This document shows positions 1-8,309 of a stretch of DNA of 45,115 nucleotides, one piece after another; within the stretch, counting starts at the first letter, position 1, and every line of letters begins with the position of its first letter. Source of the stretch: Lentihominibacter faecis (GTDB taxonomy: Bacteria; Bacillota; Clostridia; Peptostreptococcales; Anaerovoracaceae); the NCBI RefSeq assembly GCF_014306095.1, contig NZ_JACRWC010000098.1, positions 1 through 45,115 of the forward strand, given 5' to 3'. The position numbers and the translations under genes are program-made. Below the pieces are notes generated by a model. That model did not search any database. It was given only the letters and a program-made list of their open reading frames with translations, and was not told the DNA's origin.

Positions 1-70
1 CCTTTTCGCATAATGCCTAAAACACTTCTAAAAGCTCCTTTATACATTTAAATATTCATTTTCACTATAC

Positions 71-86
71 TGGCATGTGATTTGCA
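71..86 (+). promoter_or_regulatory. Sigma-54 (-24/-12) promoter of the aminotransferase
   Basis: The sequence TGGCATGTGATTTGCA matches the sigma-54 consensus TGGCACG-N4-TTGCA. The GG (72-73) and GC (84-85) are separated by exactly ten bases, as this factor requires. Transcription should begin near 97, about 90 bases before the start codon. It differs from the promoter at 15711-15726 at only one or two bases. Any enhancer sites would lie mostly left of the window; only a half-site-like TATTCATTTTC (53-63) is visible. A PAS/AAA+ sigma-54 activator is encoded directly downstream, which fits. Confidence 0.85.
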
Positions 87-130
87 TTTACATTTTAGTA
101 TTCATTAAACTATTATATTAATACATTAGA

Positions 131-190
131 AGGGAGGCTATAGTAAAGATTGTAAACCAATTTTTCTTTACTATATAGATGTAAATAATG
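131..190 (+). promoter_or_regulatory. Split ribosome binding site bridged by a hairpin
   Basis: The only good Shine-Dalgarno sequence, AGGGAGG at 131-137, lies 50 bases before the start codon at 188. A perfect 11-bp inverted repeat (139-149 with 165-175; TATAGTAAAGA / TCTTTACTATA) lies between them. Folding it leaves about 13 bases between the Shine-Dalgarno and the AUG. No closer ribosome site is seen, and an in-frame TAA at 182-184 rules out an upstream start. Hairpin-bridged ribosome sites are known from phage T4 genes; its use here is inference. Confidence 0.55.
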
Positions 191-1489
191 GATAAATACA
201 ATACTGAAAAATCAAAAGCATTATTTTTCGAAACAAAGAAATATCTTGTTGATGGGGTTAGCAGTTCTTTCCATAAAGCCAAAAATGAGGAATATCCAAT
301 CTGCATGACACACGGTAAAGGATCCCACATGTACGATGTAGATGGCAATGATTACATTGATTATGTGGCCGGTTTTGGTCCGATGATCCTGGGTTATGCT
401 CCGGAATCGGTCAATGAGGCTGTAAAAGAACAGCTGAAAAAAGGTTCTCAATTCTCTACTCCAACAGAAGATCTTTGTAAATTAGCGAAAAAACTAACAG
501 AAATAATTCCATGTGCGGAAATGGTAAGTTTTCAAAGTTCCGGCACTGAGGCAAATATGCATGCATGGCGTGTTGCCAGAGCACATACCGGTAAAATGAA
601 GATCGTAAAATTCGAAGGCCAGTATCATGGCTGGGCTGATGAGCAAAAGGTAACCATCGGCGCAGACACACTTGAAGAGCTAGGTCCAAAATCAAGCATC
701 AACAAGTTGATGAATACAGCCGGTCAAAGAATCGATACAACAAATGACATTATCGTTGCTCCTTGGAACGATGCCGAATCTCTGGAAGCGATTCTGGACG
801 CTCACGACGATATCGCAGCTGTTCTGATGGAGCCATACATGTGTGACGAAGGTCCTATCCTGCCGAAGGAAGGATATCTGCAGGCTGTCAAAGATATGTG
901 CGAAAAGCATGGTGTACTGCTGATCTTTGATGAAGTTATCACTGGATTCCGTCTCTCCTTAGGTGGAGCGCAGCAGTACTTCGGTGTCACTCCGGATCTT
1001 GCAATCTTCGGTAAAGCCATCGCCGGTGGCTTCTCTCTCTCCATGATTTGCGGAAGAAGAGAGCTCATGGAAAAAGTTCACCCGTCTGGAACCTTCAATG
1101 CCACACCGATCGCAGTGGCTGCTTCACTGGCGACCATCGCAGAATTAGAAAAGCCAGGAACATATGAGAGGATGGATACCTTAGGCAAAAAACTAACTGC
1201 TGGTCTTATGGAACTAGGCAAAAAACACGGGATCAAAGTGTATGCAAACCACCACAATGCTATCTGTCAGCTGCAGCTGGGTATTGACCGAGCACCGGAG
1301 GATTTCCGCGACTGTTTACAAAATGTAGATAGAAAAGCTTATGATAAACTGTTCCTTTTGGCTACACAATATGGGGTAAGGCTAACCTCTGCAAGAGGTC
1401 GCATTTACATTTCTACAGCTCACACGGAAAGTGATATTGACAAAACATTAGAGATTTTCGATTTCATATTCCCTATGCTGAAAAAATAG
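188..1489 (+). CDS. Class III PLP aminotransferase (glutamate-1-semialdehyde aminomutase-like fold)
   Basis: This is a fold-type I PLP enzyme of 433 residues, the usual length for class III aminotransferases. SSGTEAN (117-123) binds the cofactor phosphate, DEVITGFR (248-255) holds the aspartate that pairs with the pyridine nitrogen, and the Schiff-base lysine is K276 in IFGKAIAGG. The sequence resembles the glutamate-1-semialdehyde aminomutase branch, but no haem biosynthesis gene is nearby. It sits under a sigma-54 promoter beside two sigma-54 activators and an AbfD-type operon. A catabolic role as the entry transaminase, for example 4-aminobutyrate to succinate semialdehyde or a beta/omega-amino acid to its oxo acid, is therefore more likely; this is inference. 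The start at 188 is forced by the TAA at 182 and fits the family N-terminus. Confidence 0.85.
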   Translation: MDKYNTEKSKALFFETKKYLVDGVSSSFHKAKNEEYPICMTHGKGSHMYDVDGNDYIDYVAGFGPMILGYAPESVNEAVKEQLKKGSQFSTPTEDLCKLAKKLTEIIPCAEMVSFQSSGTEANMHAWRVARAHTGKMKIVKFEGQYHGWADEQKVTIGADTLEELGPKSSINKLMNTAGQRIDTTNDIIVAPWNDAESLEAILDAHDDIAAVLMEPYMCDEGPILPKEGYLQAVKDMCEKHGVLLIFDEVITGFRLSLGGAQQYFGVTPDLAIFGKAIAGGFSLSMICGRRELMEKVHPSGTFNATPIAVAASLATIAELEKPGTYERMDTLGKKLTAGLMELGKKHGIKVYANHHNAICQLQLGIDRAPEDFRDCLQNVDRKAYDKLFLLATQYGVRLTSARGRIYISTAHTESDIDKTLEIFDFIFPMLKK

Positions 1490-1511
1490 TGTATTATTAA
1501 ATTCCTATCAT

Positions 1512-1554
1512 CTATAAACCATAGTATTATTGAGTGTAATACTGTGGTTTATAG
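1512..1554. promoter_or_regulatory. Long inverted repeat between aminotransferase and regulator gene
   Basis: CTATAAACCA (1512-1521) pairs with TGGTTTATAG (1545-1554), and AGTATTA (1523-1529) with TAATACT (1537-1543). This gives a 17-bp stem with one mismatch and a 7-base loop. No U-run follows on either strand, so it is not a classical terminator. In a bicistronic transcript it could act as a processing or stabilising hairpin that sets the enzyme-to-regulator ratio, or it could be an operator. The Shine-Dalgarno of the next gene lies about 20 bases further on. Confidence 0.5.
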
Positions 1555-1585
1555 ACTGTTCTTTATGTATGACACAGGTGATTTT

Positions 1586-2986
1586 ATGAATGATATGATG
1601 TTCGCGAATAAAGATTTTGTTTTTTCTATACTTGAGAACTCTTATGACGGTATTTATATAACAAACAAAGACAGTATTACTGTGTATGTAAACAAGGCAT
1701 ACGAAAATTTGACCGGACATAAAAGATCTGAGTATATAGGAAAGCATATGGATGATTTAATAAAATCCGGCATTATGAAAGTCGATATTACAGGAGATGT
1801 AATCTCCTCAAAAAAATCCATTACGGTAACCGAAGAACTGGTTTCCGGTAAAAACGTACTGATCACTGGCAACCCTATTTTTAATGATCAAAATGAAATC
1901 ATCGCGGTAGTAACTAATGTACGTGATATATCTGAAATCATTTCCTTAGAAAAAAAAGAACGATTGGCAAAAGAAATTATATCTAGATATCAAAAACAGA
2001 TTTTTGATACTGCCACAATGAAAAATATCATTTGCGAAAGTTCTAACACAATCTCTGTATTTAACTTTGCTGCTAAAGTTGCCCCTAAAGATTCAACCGT
2101 ACTTCTCACCGGAGAAACGGGTGTGGGCAAAGAAGTCGTTGCAAAGTATATACACTATAACAGTTTACGAAAAGATAATAACTATATTAAAATCAACTGC
2201 GGGGCAATTCCAGAAAATCTACTTGAATCCGAACTATTTGGATATGTTGGCGGTGCTTTTACTGGTGCAGATCCCAACGGAAAGCCTGGTCTGTTTGAGC
2301 TGGCTGATAATGGCACTTTATTCCTGGATGAAATCGGAGAACTTCCATTAAATCTGCAATCCTCGCTTTTACGAGTTTTACAGGACGGCGAAGTGACACG
2401 GGTAGGAAGCACAAAAACAAAAAAAGTTGCCGTGCGACTTATCGCTGCTACAAATCGCAACCTTAAGAAAATGATACAAGAGAAGATCTTCCGAGAAGAT
2501 CTCTATTATCGCTTAAATGTCATTTCAATCAATATCCCTCCATTACGAGAACGTCGAGATGATATTCCTCCCCTTGCGGAACTTTTTATTAAACAACTCA
2601 ATAAAAAATACCATACTCAAAAAAAAGTGTCCGAGACATTCCTTCTGGAACTTATGTCCATGAATTGGCCTGGAAACGTGCGCGAGCTTTCTAACTTCAT
2701 TGAAAGACAATATATTCTCAATGAAAGCGATATTTTATCTACTGTATACGTAAATAATCTGTCACAAAAAGAAAATTTTCATAATCATTTGCAACATTCA
2801 TTGGAAAATGCAATGGATCCTGATTCTTTTAATATTGAAAAAGCAGTATCCTCTATAGAAGTTTCGTTGATAAAAAAAGCATTAAAAAAATCAAAAAACA
2901 CTAAAGAAGCCGCAAAACTTCTTGGAATAAGCCAGCCAACGTTCTCACGAAAATATAATAAATATAAAAATCAAGGTATACTATAA
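1586..2986 (+). CDS. Sigma-54-dependent transcriptional activator with one PAS domain
   Basis: This 466-residue activator has an N-terminal PAS sensor (about 12-120; NSYDGIYITNKD followed by NPIFNDQNEII), a central AAA+ domain and a C-terminal Fis-type helix-turn-helix (about 425-465; TKEAAKLLGISQPTFSRKY). The AAA+ domain contains Walker A GETGVGKE (176-183), the sigma-54 contact loop GAFTGA (223-228) and Walker B TLFLDEIGEL. PAS-activators of this type control amino-acid fermentation operons in clostridia. I chose ATG 1586 because AGGTGA sits four bases upstream; an in-frame start at 1544 or 1565 is possible but lacks a good ribosome site. The gene is visibly more AT-rich than most of the window. 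It is a close paralogue of the activator at 3466 and probably controls the neighbouring sigma-54 promoters, its ligand being unknown. Confidence 0.92.
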   Translation: MNDMMFANKDFVFSILENSYDGIYITNKDSITVYVNKAYENLTGHKRSEYIGKHMDDLIKSGIMKVDITGDVISSKKSITVTEELVSGKNVLITGNPIFNDQNEIIAVVTNVRDISEIISLEKKERLAKEIISRYQKQIFDTATMKNIICESSNTISVFNFAAKVAPKDSTVLLTGETGVGKEVVAKYIHYNSLRKDNNYIKINCGAIPENLLESELFGYVGGAFTGADPNGKPGLFELADNGTLFLDEIGELPLNLQSSLLRVLQDGEVTRVGSTKTKKVAVRLIAATNRNLKKMIQEKIFREDLYYRLNVISINIPPLRERRDDIPPLAELFIKQLNKKYHTQKKVSETFLLELMSMNWPGNVRELSNFIERQYILNESDILSTVYVNNLSQKENFHNHLQHSLENAMDPDSFNIEKAVSSIEVSLIKKALKKSKNTKEAAKLLGISQPTFSRKYNKYKNQGIL

Positions 2987-3000
2987 ACTTTTAACTAAAT

Positions 3001-3040
3001 CGCTCTCTTTCATAACAATGAGGGCGTTTACTAATTTATT
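3001..3040. terminator. Weak terminator between convergent genes
   Basis: CGCTCTC (3001-3007) pairs with GAGGGCG (3020-3026) with one G-U pair and a 12-base loop. On the plus strand it is followed by a T-rich tract. It lies between the stop of the first activator (2986) and the end of the minus-strand small gene (3056), the expected place for a terminator of the activator transcript. Confidence 0.5.
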
Positions 3041-3055
3041 TCGCACTGCACTCAC

Positions 3056-3343
3056 TTACCAATCAGGCATATTCCTTAACTTATACCTGATCAGCTCACC
3101 GGCCTTCTCGAAGTTCTTATTATTAATTAGAAGTTTCGGTGAGCCGTATTCATGCTCAATAAGGCATTCCGACTGGCACCCATTTACCATCATTACAAGA
3201 TTGTAATGTTCATTTTCCTTATAGTACAGAAATTCGCACTCATCCGAAAGTTCTTTCTGTATCTTTTTATAAAATGTTTCACGGTCGTAATAACAATTAC
3301 ATCCACCGCAGAACAAAACCCCGATCCTTGCCTTATTTTGCAT
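3056..3343 (-). CDS. Small CGGC-motif protein of unknown function
   Basis: This 95-residue soluble protein is read divergently from the second activator. Its N-terminus, RIGVLFCGGCNCYYDRETFY, resembles a group of small uncharacterised clostridial proteins with a CGGCNP-Y-DR type motif. Further cysteines occur in VNGCQSEC in the second half, four to five in all, enough for a metal or Fe-S site or for redox chemistry. A beta strand plus Cys-Gly-Gly-Cys turn at residues 6-14 suggests a small Rossmann-like or thioredoxin-like layout, but I cannot assign a fold. AGAGGTG precedes ATG 3343 at normal distance. Its place between the two sigma-54 activators suggests a role in the same regulon; this is inference. 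Confidence 0.75.
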   Translation of the reverse strand: MQNKARIGVLFCGGCNCYYDRETFYKKIQKELSDECEFLYYKENEHYNLVMMVNGCQSECLIEHEYGSPKLLINNKNFEKAGELIRYKLRNMPDW

Positions 3344-3363
3344 TTTAATACACCTCTGATTTA

Positions 3364-3404
3364 TGCTATAATATAAATAACATTTCTATGTTTTTATTAT
3401 ATCA
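3364..3404. promoter_or_regulatory. Overlapping face-to-face extended -10 promoters
   Basis: On the plus strand TGCTATAAT (3364-3372) is an extended -10 element that would start a transcript near 3379 toward the activator at 3466. On the minus strand TGATATAAT (3404-3396) is another, with a start near 3389 toward the small CGGC gene. Neither has a convincing -35 box, as is typical of extended -10 promoters. The two polymerase sites overlap, so occupancy should be mutually exclusive. Confidence 0.45.
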
Positions 3405-3465
3405 CAAATCATACTGTTACAGCTTATATTCAGAAAAACCAGTGTAAAAACAAGGAGTAGGAAAT

Positions 3466-5280
3466 ATGATTTCACGAACATTTATTACAGAATATCTAAA
3501 GCTGTTTTTCCCAAATTACGATGAACGCTATTTGGATTTACTTGAAATTATCAGTGATTTTACCGATCCATATATTGAAGCATCTAATATGGCTATTATA
3601 GCCCTTGATCAGAACAAAAGGATCGTTATGGTCAATCAACTGGCCGCCACATTATTCAATACATCTGAAACGGCACTTTTAGAACAAGAAGTGGGACAGG
3701 CACTTCCAGTATGCCCGCTGTCTAAAGTTACTCTGGACAATTATGCTGCTCTTCCAAAAGAATTTTCAATGGGCGAAAAAACAGTTCACGCAGAACGAAC
3801 TCCCATTATTCATGACGAAAAAACCATTGCTGTGGTCAGCTTTCTATACGAACACTCCGACACAGATACAACTGACCAGCGCAGCATCGAGACACAGAAA
3901 CATATGCAGTTTCTAAATGAAATCATAGAAAATTCTTATGACGGCATCTATATCACCGATTCCTCCGGGAAAACCATACTGGTCAACAAAGCATACGAAC
4001 GAATCTTTGGCGTTCCTCGTTCCCAACTGATCGGGGAATACATGAAGAATCTGGTCACAAAAGGAATACTTTCTACCAGCATCACTCAGGATGTTGTAGA
4101 AAAAAAAGAAGTCATTACGCGAACTCAGACCAACGCTAATAACAAAGAAGTATTTATTACAGGGAATCCGATTTTCGATGAAGAAGGCAATGTTCACCAT
4201 GTCATTACCAATGTTCGCGACATTACTGAACTTATCAGTTTGAACAAAAAACTGCAGGCTGAAATAGATCGTGCCGACCTTTATCAAAGCCAGTTAATGA
4301 AAGAATCTTCGGATGAAAACATTGTATGCAACAGTCAAGAGTTTTCTTCCATCCTTAACATTGCACGAAAGATTTCCCGAATGGATTCCACTGTCCTTAT
4401 TCTCGGGGAGACTGGAGTAGGTAAAGAAATCGTAGCGCAGTACATTCATAAACACAGCATGCGCGACGACAAGCCATACATCAAAATAAACTGTGGCGCC
4501 ATTCCACAAAACCTTCTGGAATCTGAACTCTTTGGTTATGTCCCGGGGGCATTTACCGGTGCCAGCGCTAAAGGCAAGTCCGGCATGTTTGAGCTGGCCG
4601 ACACTGGGACCTTGTTCCTGGATGAAATCGGAGAGCTTCCTATCAACCTGCAGTCCGCACTCCTGCGAGTTCTGCAGGATCACGAAGTGACCAGAGTCGG
4701 AGGCCAAAAGAGTAAAAAAGTAGATGTTCGAATCGTTGCCGCAACCAATCAGAATCTTGAGGAAATGATCGAAGAAGGAACGTTCCGAAGCGACCTTTAT
4801 TACAGATTGAACGTTGTATCCATTAATATTCCACCACTACGCGAAAGAAAAGATGACATCCCAAAACTTGCTGAAAAAACGTTGGAGAATCTCAATCAAA
4901 AATATGGAGTTCATAAAGTGATGTCACCACATTTTATCCGCCACCTGCTTCGTGGCGACTGGCCGGGAAATGTCCGGGAGCTTAGGAATTTCATAGAAAA
5001 ACAATTCGTTCTTTCTGATGAAACCATTCTGGATGCTCCTGTCACTTCATCCTTTGCAGCCAAGCAAACACCATCAATAGAAGAAGAAAACAGTTCTTCA
5101 CCCTCCATCGAAACACCTCTTCCCACCTATGCTCAGGCCAGGGAAACTATGGAACGAGATCTGATCAAACGTGCTATGAAACAAGGCGGCTCCACTTACA
5201 AGGCAGCCGCTCTCCTGGATATGAGCCAACCAACTTTTTTCCGCAAATACAAGGAACATTTTCCAGACGGAATCGAATAA
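3466..5280 (+). CDS. Sigma-54-dependent transcriptional activator with two PAS-like regions
   Basis: This 604-residue activator has an extra N-terminal sensor region (about 1-130, PAS-like; YIEASNMAIIALDQNKRIV) before a second PAS domain (about 145-260). The AAA+ domain has Walker A GETGVGKE (314-321) and the sigma-54 loop GAFTGA (361-366), and Walker B reads TLFLDEIGEL. A C-terminal Fis-type HTH (TYKAAALLDMSQPTFFRKY) ends the protein. Its recognition helix shares SQPTF-RKY with the activator at 1586, so both may bind the same DNA site. AAGGAG precedes the ATG at normal spacing. A strong terminator follows. It probably activates the -24/-12 promoters at 12338 and 15711. Two sensor regions suggest that it reads a second signal besides the one shared with its paralogue. 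Confidence 0.92.
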   Translation: MISRTFITEYLKLFFPNYDERYLDLLEIISDFTDPYIEASNMAIIALDQNKRIVMVNQLAATLFNTSETALLEQEVGQALPVCPLSKVTLDNYAALPKEFSMGEKTVHAERTPIIHDEKTIAVVSFLYEHSDTDTTDQRSIETQKHMQFLNEIIENSYDGIYITDSSGKTILVNKAYERIFGVPRSQLIGEYMKNLVTKGILSTSITQDVVEKKEVITRTQTNANNKEVFITGNPIFDEEGNVHHVITNVRDITELISLNKKLQAEIDRADLYQSQLMKESSDENIVCNSQEFSSILNIARKISRMDSTVLILGETGVGKEIVAQYIHKHSMRDDKPYIKINCGAIPQNLLESELFGYVPGAFTGASAKGKSGMFELADTGTLFLDEIGELPINLQSALLRVLQDHEVTRVGGQKSKKVDVRIVAATNQNLEEMIEEGTFRSDLYYRLNVVSINIPPLRERKDDIPKLAEKTLENLNQKYGVHKVMSPHFIRHLLRGDWPGNVRELRNFIEKQFVLSDETILDAPVTSSFAAKQTPSIEEENSSSPSIETPLPTYAQARETMERDLIKRAMKQGGSTYKAAALLDMSQPTFFRKYKEHFPDGIE

Positions 5281-5291
5281 TAGATTTCCGC

Positions 5292-5326
5292 AAAGCTGGC
5301 CGCGCCACTGCCGCCAGCTTTTTTTA
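5292..5326 (+). terminator. Rho-independent terminator of the second activator
   Basis: AAAGCTGGC (5292-5300) pairs perfectly with GCCAGCTTT (5313-5321), followed by a run of T to 5325. It begins eleven bases after the activator stop codon. Confidence 0.9.
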
Positions 5327-5332
5327 TAAAAT

Positions 5333-5371
5333 AAAAGACGCCGGACTGACTTGAGACAGCCGGCATCTTTT
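5333..5371 (-). terminator. Terminator of the minus-strand beta-oxidation operon
   Basis: AAAAGA-GCCGG pairs with CCGGC-TCTTTT, with an inner CTG/CAG stem, across 5333-5371. In the minus direction the hairpin runs straight into TTTTATTTTAT. It lies about 70 bases beyond the crotonase stop and faces the plus-strand terminator at 5292-5326, so the two convergent units are insulated from each other. Confidence 0.8.
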
Positions 5372-5443
5372 ACTTTAAGGAAAGGTTCAAAACTACTTAT
5401 GGGAACAAGAAAAATTCTTCTTGTCATCTCAATATTTTGTTTT

Positions 5444-6223
5444 TTATTTATTTTTGAATTCAGCCGGACGCTTTTCTACGAACGCTTTCATACCTTCGAC
5501 TCTGTCTTCGGATACGAATGTGCTCGTATAAGATTCCGCTTCAAACTGCACCCCTATTGTAAGATCTGTATTGATCCCGTTGTTGATGGCAACCTTGGCC
5601 ATCTTGATGGCGATCGGAGCCTTGCTCATGATGGTCTTTGCCAGCTTTTCAGCAGCTTCCATCAGTTCTTCAGCCGGCACCACTTCGTCCACCAGACCGA
5701 TTCTATAAGCTTCCTGTGCATCGATCATCTCTGCACTGTAGATCAGCTTCTTAGCCATGCCTTTTCCAACCAGACGCGGCAGTCGCTGTGTTCCACCATA
5801 ACCAGGGATGATTCCCAGGTTTACTTCTGGCTGACCGAACTTGGCCTTTTCGGAAGCGATTCTGATGTCACACGCCATAGCCAGTTCATTTCCACCGCCT
5901 AATGCAAATCCATTTACTGCGGCAATAACAGGCTTGTTGATGCTTTCGATCAGTTCCATTACCTTCTGTCCCTGGATCGTCATATCACGACCCTCCGTTC
6001 CGTTCAGTTCGCTCATCTGTGCAATATCTGCTCCTGCGATGAAGGATCTTCCCTCTCCGGTCACAATTGCGACCCGAACCTCATCGTCTTTATCAATAGC
6101 ACGGAACACATCGTCCAGTTCCGTAAGAACTTCTGTATTTAAAGCATTTAAAGCCTTTGGACGATTCATGGTAACGTAACCGATACCATCTTTTTTATCA
6201 AATATAATATTCTTATATTCCAT
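5444..6223 (-). CDS. Enoyl-CoA hydratase (crotonase family)
   Basis: This protein has the standard 259-residue length of short-chain enoyl-CoA hydratases. The oxyanion-hole loop SFIAGADIAQM and both catalytic glutamates are present, one in ALGGGNELAMA and one in FGQPEVNLGIIPGYGGTQRL. It should hydrate crotonyl-CoA to 3-hydroxybutyryl-CoA. It is the last gene of the minus-strand operon, 11 bases after the 3-hydroxyacyl-CoA dehydrogenase, with GAGGTG before ATG 6223. It supplies the step after AbfD and directly feeds its two upstream neighbours. In a butyrate pathway the same enzyme can run toward crotonyl-CoA, but no butyryl-CoA dehydrogenase or EtfAB is in the window. Confidence 0.92.
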   Translation of the reverse strand: MEYKNIIFDKKDGIGYVTMNRPKALNALNTEVLTELDDVFRAIDKDDEVRVAIVTGEGRSFIAGADIAQMSELNGTEGRDMTIQGQKVMELIESINKPVIAAVNGFALGGGNELAMACDIRIASEKAKFGQPEVNLGIIPGYGGTQRLPRLVGKGMAKKLIYSAEMIDAQEAYRIGLVDEVVPAEELMEAAEKLAKTIMSKAPIAIKMAKVAINNGINTDLTIGVQFEAESYTSTFVSEDRVEGMKAFVEKRPAEFKNK

Positions 6224-6234
6224 AGCGCACCTCG

Positions 6235-7089
6235 TTATTTCGAATAATCATAGACACCCTTGCCGGTTTTCACACCCAGATGTCCAGCTCTTACCATTCT
6301 CCGCATCAGCGGTGCCGGTCTGTACTTAGGATCACCGTATTCATAGTACAGTACATCCATAACTGCCAGCATAACGTCCCAGCCAATCATATCCCCTAAT
6401 GCGAGAGGACCCATCGGATGATTGAGTCCGAACTTGCAGCCGTTGTCGATATCCTCCGCAGTACCTACGCCTTCTTCCAGCATAAATACGGCCTCATTGA
6501 TAAATGGATCGATCAGTCTGTTTACGATGAAACCACCCTTATCTATCGCCTTTACCGGCACTTTTTCCAGCTGCTCGCCCAGAGCCAAAGCAGCCTGGTA
6601 AGTCGTTTCGGATGTCTGCAGACCCATAACGATCTCCAGCAGCTTCATAGCAGGTACCGGGTTGAAGAAGTGAGTACCGATCACCTGATCCGGTCTTTTG
6701 GTTGCTGCAGCGATCTCTGTGATCGGCAGAGAAGAGGTATTGGAAGCGAGGATCGCTTCCGGCTTGCAGATCTTGTCTAACTGCATGAAGATCCCCAGCT
6801 TGATTTCTTTATTTTCCGATGCGGCTTCGATTACAAAATCAGCATCCTTGGCATCTTCCAGCGAGACTGTAGTTGTCAGGTTTGCAAGTGCTTCTTCCTT
6901 TGCTTCTTCTGTCATTCTGCCCTTTGTAACGGCCTTTTCCAGACTTTTCTTGATCTTATTGTAACCTTTGGCGACAAATTCTTCGTTTATGTCATTCATG
7001 ATAACCTGAATACCATGTGTTGCCGCCGTCTGTGCGATTCCGGAGCCCATTGCTCCGGAACCTACAACATATAATTTTTTAACAGTCAT
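6235..7089 (-). CDS. 3-hydroxybutyryl-CoA dehydrogenase
   Basis: This NAD(P)-dependent enzyme of 284 residues oxidises (S)-3-hydroxybutyryl-CoA to acetoacetyl-CoA or runs in reverse. The N-terminal Rossmann fold has [11 protein letters not shown] (about 11-21) and the catalytic histidine lies in [12 protein letters not shown]. The C-terminal helical domain begins with GFIVNRL and contains the conserved [10 protein letters not shown] stretch. GGAGG lies seven bases before ATG 7089. It sits 18 bases from the thiolase and 11 from the crotonase, clearly one transcript. Length and motifs match clostridial Hbd proteins. Confidence 0.95.
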   Translation of the reverse strand: MTVKKLYVVGSGAMGSGIAQTAATHGIQVIMNDINEEFVAKGYNKIKKSLEKAVTKGRMTEEAKEEALANLTTTVSLEDAKDADFVIEAASENKEIKLGIFMQLDKICKPEAILASNTSSLPITEIAAATKRPDQVIGTHFFNPVPAMKLLEIVMGLQTSETTYQAALALGEQLEKVPVKAIDKGGFIVNRLIDPFINEAVFMLEEGVGTAEDIDNGCKFGLNHPMGPLALGDMIGWDVMLAVMDVLYYEYGDPKYRPAPLMRRMVRAGHLGVKTGKGVYDYSK

Positions 7090-7107
7090 CCTGATTCCTC
7101 CAAACTA

Positions 7108-8289
7108 TTATTCGCACAGTTCAAACATCATCGCCATAGCCTGTCCGCCACCAATACACAGAGAAGCGACTCCGTACTGAACCTTTCTTCTCTGCATTTC
7201 GCGCATCAGTGTCAGGCTTATTCTAGCTCCTGTACATCCTACTGCATGACCCAGAGCAACTGCGCCACCGTTTACATTTACGATTTCCGGATCCAGTTTC
7301 AGATCCTGTACGCATGCTGCTGCCTGAGCTGCGAACGCTTCGTTCAGTTCGTAGAGACCTACATCGTAACGGCTGATTCCCGTTTTCTTTTCCAGCTTTT
7401 CAATAGCGCTTACCGGTGCATATCCCATGATAGATGGACTGAGAGCTGTTGACGTTGCTGCAACATATTTAGCGATCGGTTTGTAACCCAGAGCCTTCGC
7501 CTTTTCTGCTGACATCATCAGCAGCACGCACGATCCGTCATTGATCGGGGAAGCATTTCCTGCTGTTACTGTTCCGCCTTCTTTGAAGATAGGCTTCAGT
7601 TTTGCAAAGTTTTCATATTTAGCGTCTTTTCTATATGTTTCATCGTGGTCAAATACGACTTCCTGTCCCTTTACCTTCGTTGTAATAGGCACGATGTCAT
7701 TGTCATATTTCCCCTCAGCCCATGCTTTTTCTGCTTTGTTATGGCTGTTTACAGCAAATCTGTCCTGCATTTCTCTCGTAATACCGCACTTCTCAGCTAC
7801 ATTTTCTGCTGTAATACCCATGTGGTAGTTCATGAACGGATCAACGAGGCCGTCATGAAGCATGCTGTCTTCGATCTTTCCAGGTCCCATTCTATATCCA
7901 AATCTTGCTTTAGGCAGAATATAAGGGATGGCACTCATGGTCTCACATCCGCCGGCGATCACGACTTCGTTGTCGCCAACCTGGATGGACTGTGCTGCAC
8001 ACTGCATCGCCTTCATAGCAGTAGCACAGTTCTTGTTTGGTGTAAATGCCGGGATCGTATCAGGCAGCCCCGCATAGATCCCGCACTGACGAGCCGGGTT
8101 AGCCTTTGTTCCAGCCTGGAAGTGAGTTCCGATAATCAGTTCATCGATATCTTCATGCTTGATGCCTGTTCTCTCCACCAGTGCTTTCACACATTCTGCG
8201 CCATGTACCGGTGCCGGGATTTTGCTTAATGAGCCGCCGAACACGCCGGTAGCGGTTCTTACCCCCTCTACGATTACAACTTCATTCAT
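7108..8289 (-). CDS. Acetyl-CoA acetyltransferase (thiolase)
   Basis: This 393-residue thiolase cleaves acetoacetyl-CoA with CoA to two acetyl-CoA, or condenses them. The nucleophilic cysteine is in NKNCATAMKAM (near residue 88), the catalytic histidine in GGAVALGHAVGCTGAR, and the second cysteine in CIGGGQAM near the C-terminus. The residues after the nucleophile read CATAMKA and not the common C-SGLKA. That places it away from the commonest clostridial ThlA group and may reflect a different chain specificity; this is inference. GGAGG precedes ATG 8289. A short hairpin and a 15-base repeat lie in the leader. Confidence 0.92.
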   Translation of the reverse strand: MNEVVIVEGVRTATGVFGGSLSKIPAPVHGAECVKALVERTGIKHEDIDELIIGTHFQAGTKANPARQCGIYAGLPDTIPAFTPNKNCATAMKAMQCAAQSIQVGDNEVVIAGGCETMSAIPYILPKARFGYRMGPGKIEDSMLHDGLVDPFMNYHMGITAENVAEKCGITREMQDRFAVNSHNKAEKAWAEGKYDNDIVPITTKVKGQEVVFDHDETYRKDAKYENFAKLKPIFKEGGTVTAGNASPINDGSCVLLMMSAEKAKALGYKPIAKYVAATSTALSPSIMGYAPVSAIEKLEKKTGISRYDVGLYELNEAFAAQAAACVQDLKLDPEIVNVNGGAVALGHAVGCTGARISLTLMREMQRRKVQYGVASLCIGGGQAMAMMFELCE

Positions 8290-8309
8290 TGTTTTTCCTC
8301 CATTCTATG

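Noticed and set aside
5351..5902. 183-codon plus-strand frame running from the terminator into the crotonase gene
   Set aside because: It begins inside a terminator hairpin and overlaps a crotonase with both catalytic glutamates on the other strand.
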